A stretch of DNA of 64,000 nucleotides from Ornithinimicrobium cryptoxanthini (lineage in GTDB: Bacteria > Actinomycetota > Actinomycetes > Actinomycetales > Dermatophilaceae): NCBI RefSeq assembly GCF_023923205.1, contig NZ_CP099490.1, positions 1 through 64,000 of the forward strand, given 5' to 3'. Below are positions 59,985-64,000 of the stretch, piece after piece. Under the pieces are notes generated by a model. That model saw only the letters and a program-made list of their open reading frames with translations. It was not told where the DNA came from and searched no databases. The position numbers were made by a program, and so were the translations under genes. The stretch's first letter is position 1; each line of letters opens with the position of its first letter.

Positions 59985-61647
59985 CACGAGCGATCTCTGG
60001 TGGAAGAGTGCGGTCACCTACTGCCTGGACGTCCAGACCTACCTCGACAGCGACGGCGACGGGGTCGGCGACCTGCAGGGCCTGGCGGACCGGATCGACT
60101 ACCTGGCCAAGCTGGGCGTCAACTGCCTGTGGCTGATGCCGTTCTATCCGAGCCCGCACCACGACGACGGCTACGACGTCGCCGACTTCTATGGCGTCGA
60201 CCCTCGCGTGGGCACGCACGGTGAGCTGGTCGAGGTGATCCGGACCGCGCAGGACCGGGGCATCAAGGTCATCGCGGACCTGCTGATCAACCACACCTCG
60301 GACCAGCACCCCTGGTTCCGCGAGGCGCGACGCAGCAAGAACAGCCGCTACCGCGACTTCTATGTCTGGCGGGACACCGAGCCGCCGGACACCAGCGACC
60401 AGGTCGTCTTCCCCGACGAGGAGGACTCGATCTGGACGTATGACGAGCGGACCGGTGAGTGGTACCTGCACCACTTCTACGCCCACCAGCCGGACCTCAA
60501 CGTCGCCAACCCGGCCGTCCGTGACGAGGTCATGCGGATCGCGGGCTTCTGGCTCCAGCTGGGCGTGGACGGGTTCCGGGTCGATGCCGTCCCGTTCTTC
60601 ATCGAGGACGTCGAGACGTCCGGAGACCCGCAGGGCGCACCGGCCGACCCGCACGACATCCTCAAGGAGCTGCGGGCGTTCCTGTGGCGGCGCAAGGGCT
60701 CCAGCATGCTGCTGGGCGAGGTGAACCTGCCGTTCACGCAGCAGCTGGAGTATTTCGGTGGGGACGCCGGCGACGAGCTGACGATGATGTTCGACTTCGT
60801 CGGCATGCAGGCGATGTATCTGTCCCTGGTCCGCGAGGATGCCCGTCCCATGGCCAAGGCCCTCAAGGACCGCCCGGCCATCCACCCGAGCTGTCAGTGG
60901 GCCAACTTCCTGCGCAACCACGACGAGCTGACCCTCGACAAGCTGACCGAGTCCGAGCGGCAGGAGGTCTTCGACGCGTTCGGGCCGGACCCGGACATGC
61001 AGCTCTTTGACCGCGGTCTGCGGCGCCGCCTGCCCCCGATGCTGGACGGTGACCCCCGACGGATCCGGATGGCCTACAGCCTGATGTTCTCGCTGCCGGG
61101 CAGCCCCAGCATCTTCTATGGGGAGGAGATCGGGATGGGCGAGAACCTGGACATCCCGGGGCGACTGTCGGTGCGCAGCCCGATGCAGTGGGACGGCGAC
61201 CGCAACGGGGGCTTCTCCACGGCGCGTCCGTCACGCTTGACGCGGGCGGTCACCCAGGACGGTTATGCGCCCGAGCACGTCAACGTGGCGGACCAGCAGC
61301 AGAGCCCTGACTCGCTGTGGCGCTTCTTCCGCGAGCTGATCAGCGTGCGGCGCGAGTGCCACGAGTTGGGCTGGGGCGACTTCTCGATCATCGAGCAGGA
61401 CACGACAGCGGTGCTCGCGCACCGGTGTGACCTGGAGGGCAGTTCGGTGATCGCCGTGCACAACCTCGGGGCCGACCCGGTCACGGTGGCTCTGACCATC
61501 GACGGCCCGGACGACGACGCCGTCCTGGTCGACCTCTTCGAGGACTCACGGGTGCCGCTCGACCGTGGCGCCGTGACGCTCCCCCTGGACGGCTATGGCT
61601 ATCACTGGCTGCGGCTCCAGCCCGCCCCGCAGCGCGATCGGGCGTAG
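59971..61647 (+). CDS. GH13 trehalose-synthase-like alpha-amylase family enzyme
   Basis: A 558-residue (beta/alpha)8 enzyme of glycoside hydrolase family 13. The catalytic triad is nucleophile Asp205 (GFRVDAVP), acid/base Glu250 (LLGEVNLP) and Asp318 (FLRNHDELT). DLLINHTSDQHPWF and YGEEIGMGENL match trehalose synthase (maltose to trehalose), TreS/GH13_16-like; hydrolytic alternatives such as alpha-glucosidase cannot be excluded. The ATG overlaps the LLM gene by 14 bases. The TreS partner maltokinase is not adjacent, although the APH-fold gene upstream is a distant relative of that fold. Confidence 0.85.
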   Translation: MRATDTSDLWWKSAVTYCLDVQTYLDSDGDGVGDLQGLADRIDYLAKLGVNCLWLMPFYPSPHHDDGYDVADFYGVDPRVGTHGELVEVIRTAQDRGIKVIADLLINHTSDQHPWFREARRSKNSRYRDFYVWRDTEPPDTSDQVVFPDEEDSIWTYDERTGEWYLHHFYAHQPDLNVANPAVRDEVMRIAGFWLQLGVDGFRVDAVPFFIEDVETSGDPQGAPADPHDILKELRAFLWRRKGSSMLLGEVNLPFTQQLEYFGGDAGDELTMMFDFVGMQAMYLSLVREDARPMAKALKDRPAIHPSCQWANFLRNHDELTLDKLTESERQEVFDAFGPDPDMQLFDRGLRRRLPPMLDGDPRRIRMAYSLMFSLPGSPSIFYGEEIGMGENLDIPGRLSVRSPMQWDGDRNGGFSTARPSRLTRAVTQDGYAPEHVNVADQQQSPDSLWRFFRELISVRRECHELGWGDFSIIEQDTTAVLAHRCDLEGSSVIAVHNLGADPVTVALTIDGPDDDAVLVDLFEDSRVPLDRGAVTLPLDGYGYHWLRLQPAPQRDRA

Positions 61648-61679
61648 CGTGAGGAGTCCGACCACCTGAAGGAGGAACC

Positions 61680-61937
61680 ATGAGTGAGAACTCCATCAAG
61701 GACCCGGAGATGTATGAGTCTCTGCGCGACGAGGGCAACTCCAAGGAGAAGGCCGCCCGCATCAGCAACGCGGCAGCCGCCGAGGGACGCTCTGAGGTCG
61801 GCCACCGCGGCGGTGAGGCCGAGGACTACGAGGACCGCACCGTCGACGAGCTGCAGGACCGGGCCAAGGAGCTCGGGATCGAGGGCTACAGCGACCTGAC
61901 AAAGGACGAGCTCATCGACAAGCTGAGAAATCATTGA
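61680..61937 (+). CDS. Small acidic protein with Rho-N-like SAP helix (DUF7218-like)
   Basis: An 85-residue hydrophilic protein. The N terminus [24 protein letters not shown] part with [13 protein letters not shown] is DUF7218-like. The C-terminal ~35 residues ([29 protein letters not shown]) form a Rho termination-factor N-terminal/SAP-type helical motif seen in nucleic-acid-binding proteins. RBS AAGGAGGA is strong. Its stop overlaps the TTG start of the next gene (TTGA, 61934-61937). A stress-related nucleoid or RNA role is a guess. Confidence 0.8.
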   Translation: MSENSIKDPEMYESLRDEGNSKEKAARISNAAAAEGRSEVGHRGGEAEDYEDRTVDELQDRAKELGIEGYSDLTKDELIDKLRNH

Positions 61938-62458
61938 CCGAACCCGAGCCCGAGCCGCCCCAGCCGGATGACTCCCGGCGACATGAGACCGAGCTGGAGC
62001 GCTATGACCGCAACTGGGCGGAGATCCTGCAGGAGCTGCGGGTCACCCAGATGGGCACCCAGATCCTCACCGGCTTCCTGCTGGCCGCGGCCTTCCAGGC
62101 CAAGATCGATGAGCTGACCCCGTTCCAGCAGACCACCTATCTGGTCCTGGTCGTGCTCGGGGTCACCACCACCGCGCTCGGCCTGGTGCCGGTCAGCCTG
62201 CACCGCACGCTGTTCCGCCACGGCATGAAGAAGGCGGTGGTCGACATGGGCCACCGGATCCTGTGGCTGGTGATGGTCGGCGTCGGGCTGATGCTCAGCG
62301 GCACCGCGATCCTGATCTTCGACCTGGTGCTCGGGACACCCTGGTCGCTGGTCGCTGGAGCGTATGTCCTGATCGCACTGGTGGCCTTCGTGCTGGTCCC
62401 GAGGGCCATCTCCCGCCGCCCCGAGCCGGACAGCCAGGCCAGGTCAGACCAGGCGTGA
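61934..62458 (+). CDS. DUF6328 family membrane protein
   Basis: A 174-residue membrane protein with four segments (about 48-66, 78-98, 121-143, 146-164) and the family-typical start of the core, [34 protein letters not shown]. It starts with TTG overlapping the preceding stop; no other start fits. Function is unknown. It appears to form an operon with the DUF7218-like gene, perhaps including the GH13 and LLM genes. Confidence 0.85.
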   Translation: MTEPEPEPPQPDDSRRHETELERYDRNWAEILQELRVTQMGTQILTGFLLAAAFQAKIDELTPFQQTTYLVLVVLGVTTTALGLVPVSLHRTLFRHGMKKAVVDMGHRILWLVMVGVGLMLSGTAILIFDLVLGTPWSLVAGAYVLIALVAFVLVPRAISRRPEPDSQARSDQA

Positions 62459-62699
62459 GCTCGCGCTCTGCTCTCCCGGTGTCGTGGGCGAGCTCCCTCC
62501 CGGCACGGGCTGCACCTTTTCTGGCGCCCGGTGCCGTACACTGGTGACAGCACCCCGATCCGTCTTGCCGCGGGGCTGCCTGCAGTGCACCCGCTCTCAT
62601 GTGGCGATTTCAGTGCCGCTGCGCCTCCCACTTCTGCAACGATGCAGTCCCTGGCGCGCGATGGGTGAGACACCATTTTGAGAAACCCGGAGTCTCCCT
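62459..62699 (+). promoter_or_regulatory. Long leader of the DEAD-box helicase gene
   Basis: A 241-base gap. TACACT at 62537-62542 is a -10-like hexamer; no -35 at normal spacing is seen. If transcription starts near 62550, the leader is about 150 bases, as in cold-induced helicase genes. It contains a short upstream reading frame of eight codons (ATG 62642 to TGA 62666-62668) and several GC stems. The helicase RBS is GGAG near 62690. Confidence 0.4.
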
Positions 62700-64000
62700 G
62701 TGTCCCAGGACTTTGCACGCCTCGGCGTGCCCGCCCCGCTGTGCGACCACCTCGCGAGCAACGGCATCACCACCCCCACCCCGATCCAGGCAGCCACCCT
62801 GCCGGACAGTCTGGCCGGCCGTGACGTGCTCGGCCGTGGCCGCACCGGCTCGGGCAAGAGCTATGCCTTCCTGCTGCCGATGGTCACCCGCCTGATGGGC
62901 TCGGGCCGTCGCCGCACCCCCAAGCGCCCCCGCGCGCTCATCCTGGCGCCGACCCGCGAGCTCGTCGGTCAGCTCGAGACGGCCCTGGCGCCGCTGGCGC
63001 AGATCGCCGGCCTGCGCACCATGACCATCTTCGGTGGCGTCGGCCAGAACCCCCAGGTCCGCGCGCTCGCCGCGGGCGTCGACATCGTCGTCGCCTGCCC
63101 CGGACGCCTGGAGGACCTGATGGGTCAGGGTCACGTCATCCTCGACCACATCGAGATCACCGTCCTCGACGAGGCCGACCACATGGCCGACCTGGGCTTC
63201 CTGCCCGGCGTCAAGCGGATCATGGACAAGACCCCCCGCGAGGGCCAGCGCATGCTGTTCTCCGCCACGCTGGATGCTGGCGTCAACGTCATCGTCAAGC
63301 GCTTCCTGACCAACCCGGTCACGCACGAGGCGGACTCCGAGCAGTCGCCGGTCGACGCCATGAGCCACCACGTGCTGCACGTCGGTCACGACACCCACCT
63401 GCCGGTGCTGCTGGACCTGACTGCGGCCCCTGGCCGCACGGTCGTCTTCACCCGCACCAAGCACCGCGCCAAGAAGCTGGCCCGCCAGCTCAACGCCTCC
63501 GGTGTCCCGGCGGTGGAGCTGCACGGCAACCTGAGCCAGAACGCCCGCACCCGCACGATGGATGCCTTCCACAGCGGTGCGGCCGCGACCCTGGTCGCCA
63601 CCGACATCGCCGCGCGCGGGATCCACGTCGACGACGTTGCTCTGGTCATCCACGCCGACCCGCCGGTCGAGCACAAGGCCTATCTGCACCGCTCGGGCCG
63701 CACCGCGCGCGCCGGCAACTCCGGCACCGTGATCACCCTGATGACCGATGACCAGGTGCGCGACGTGCGTGACCTGACCCGCAAGGCCGGCATCAAGCCG
63801 ACCACCACCCGCGTCGACACCACGCACCCGCTGCTGCGGGAGCTGGCACCGGGCGAGCGGGAGTATGCCGGCGCTTTCGTCCACGCGGTTCCTGCCGGTG
63901 GGCAGCAGGCCGGTGGCCGCAACGGTGGTGGGCAGGGCAACGGCGGAGGGCGCTCGCACGGTGGCGGTGGCCAGCGCGGTGGCCGTCCCCAGGGCGGTGG
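62700..64000 (+). CDS. DEAD-box ATP-dependent RNA helicase (runs off the window)
   Basis: The 3' end is missing; 433 complete codons are visible. Q motif TPIQ (Gln30), Walker A GRTGSGKS (47-54), PTREL, DEAD at 157-160 (VLDEADHM), SAT and the C-terminal motif HRSGRTARAG make it a canonical DEAD-box helicase of the RhlE/CshA-like group, which remodels RNA in ribosome assembly, decay and cold response. From about residue 400 the sequence becomes Gly/Arg/Gln-rich (GGRNGGGQGNGGG), an RGG-type RNA-binding tail that continues past 64000. GTG 62700 gives the family N terminus VSQDFARLGVP. Confidence 0.93.
   Translation, partial: MSQDFARLGVPAPLCDHLASNGITTPTPIQAATLPDSLAGRDVLGRGRTGSGKSYAFLLPMVTRLMGSGRRRTPKRPRALILAPTRELVGQLETALAPLAQIAGLRTMTIFGGVGQNPQVRALAAGVDIVVACPGRLEDLMGQGHVILDHIEITVLDEADHMADLGFLPGVKRIMDKTPREGQRMLFSATLDAGVNVIVKRFLTNPVTHEADSEQSPVDAMSHHVLHVGHDTHLPVLLDLTAAPGRTVVFTRTKHRAKKLARQLNASGVPAVELHGNLSQNARTRTMDAFHSGAAATLVATDIAARGIHVDDVALVIHADPPVEHKAYLHRSGRTARAGNSGTVITLMTDDQVRDVRDLTRKAGIKPTTTRVDTTHPLLRELAPGEREYAGAFVHAVPAGGQQAGGRNGGGQGNGGGRSHGGGGQRGGRPQGG

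Noticed and set aside
62610..63959. 449-codon open frame on the - strand at the right end
   Set aside because: Antisense to a DEAD-box helicase whose motifs are all intact on the + strand.

Overview
The window starts at the replication origin of a high-GC Gram-positive (actinobacterial) chromosome. The evidence is the order dnaA - oriC - dnaN - gnd - recF - dciA (DUF721) - gyrB - gyrA - DUF3566, followed by tRNA-Ile, a DLW-39 microprotein and tRNA-Ala, then ppiA, a rhomboid protease, crgA and the fhaA-fhaB-pstP-ftsW/rodA-pbpA-pknB block. This layout is typical of Actinomycetes. The NAD-type gnd, the small DUF families and the codon use fit the Micrococcales best (Intrasporangiaceae or a close relative). 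That placement is an inference from gene order, not a computed phylogeny.

Region by region. 1-12.2 kb: replication initiation and gyrase block, all on the + strand, with oriC between dnaA and dnaN. 12.4-15.5 kb: an accessory insert (secreted ScyD/ScyE-like beta-propeller, two-gene ABC-2 exporter on the - strand) that separates DUF3566 from the tRNA-Ile/DLW-39/tRNA-Ala cluster (15.65-17.1 kb). 17.2-20.8 kb: an ABC exporter translationally coupled to a DesK/DesR-like two-component system, with a perfect palindrome upstream. 20.8-27.1 kb (- strand): a large acyltransferase-SGNH membrane protein, then a tightly overlapping trio of ATP-grasp ligase, S51/class-I-amidotransferase-fold protein and Fes-like esterase, and an NYN-domain protein. 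This trio is the best candidate for an undescribed pathway. 27.2-39.4 kb: cell-envelope, division and signalling core (DUF5324-like, ppiA, rhomboid, crgA, DUF881 protein, Ser/Thr kinase-phosphatase-FHA operon with PBP and SEDS protein). A compact cluster of DnaA boxes lies beside crgA. 39.6-40.7 kb: tRNA-Leu followed by a FitAB-type toxin-antitoxin module bracketed by strong hairpins. 40.7-50.5 kb: mixed metabolism (DUF2237, purU, RDD protein, BtuF-like protein, cysteine-desulfurase-like enzyme, AbiEi/DUF559-like protein, low-molecular-weight phosphatase, BCCT transporter, M3 peptidase). 50.7-57.8 kb: a six-gene operon with all parts of a Liv-type ABC importer plus an embedded long-chain acyl-CoA synthetase. 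58-62.5 kb: small kinase-like gene, luciferase-like oxidoreductase, trehalose-synthase-like GH13 enzyme and two small proteins. 62.7 kb to the end: a DEAD-box RNA helicase that runs off the window.

How the parts work together. DnaA/DnaN/RecF/DciA/gyrase set up replication. FhaA/FhaB, PstP and PknB control the PBP/SEDS pair and CrgA during growth and septation. The DesKR-like pair probably controls the exporter in front of it. The Liv-type importer probably brings in a carboxylic acid that the operon's own ligase activates with CoA.

Two sequence-level observations cut across all genes. The tetranucleotide GTAC is strongly depleted, with about 18 sites by eye against roughly 180 expected from composition. 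The 9-mer GGCAGTATG recurs five times, two of them in intergenic DNA and two forcing rare ATA isoleucine codons. No insertion sequence, prophage or CRISPR array was seen.
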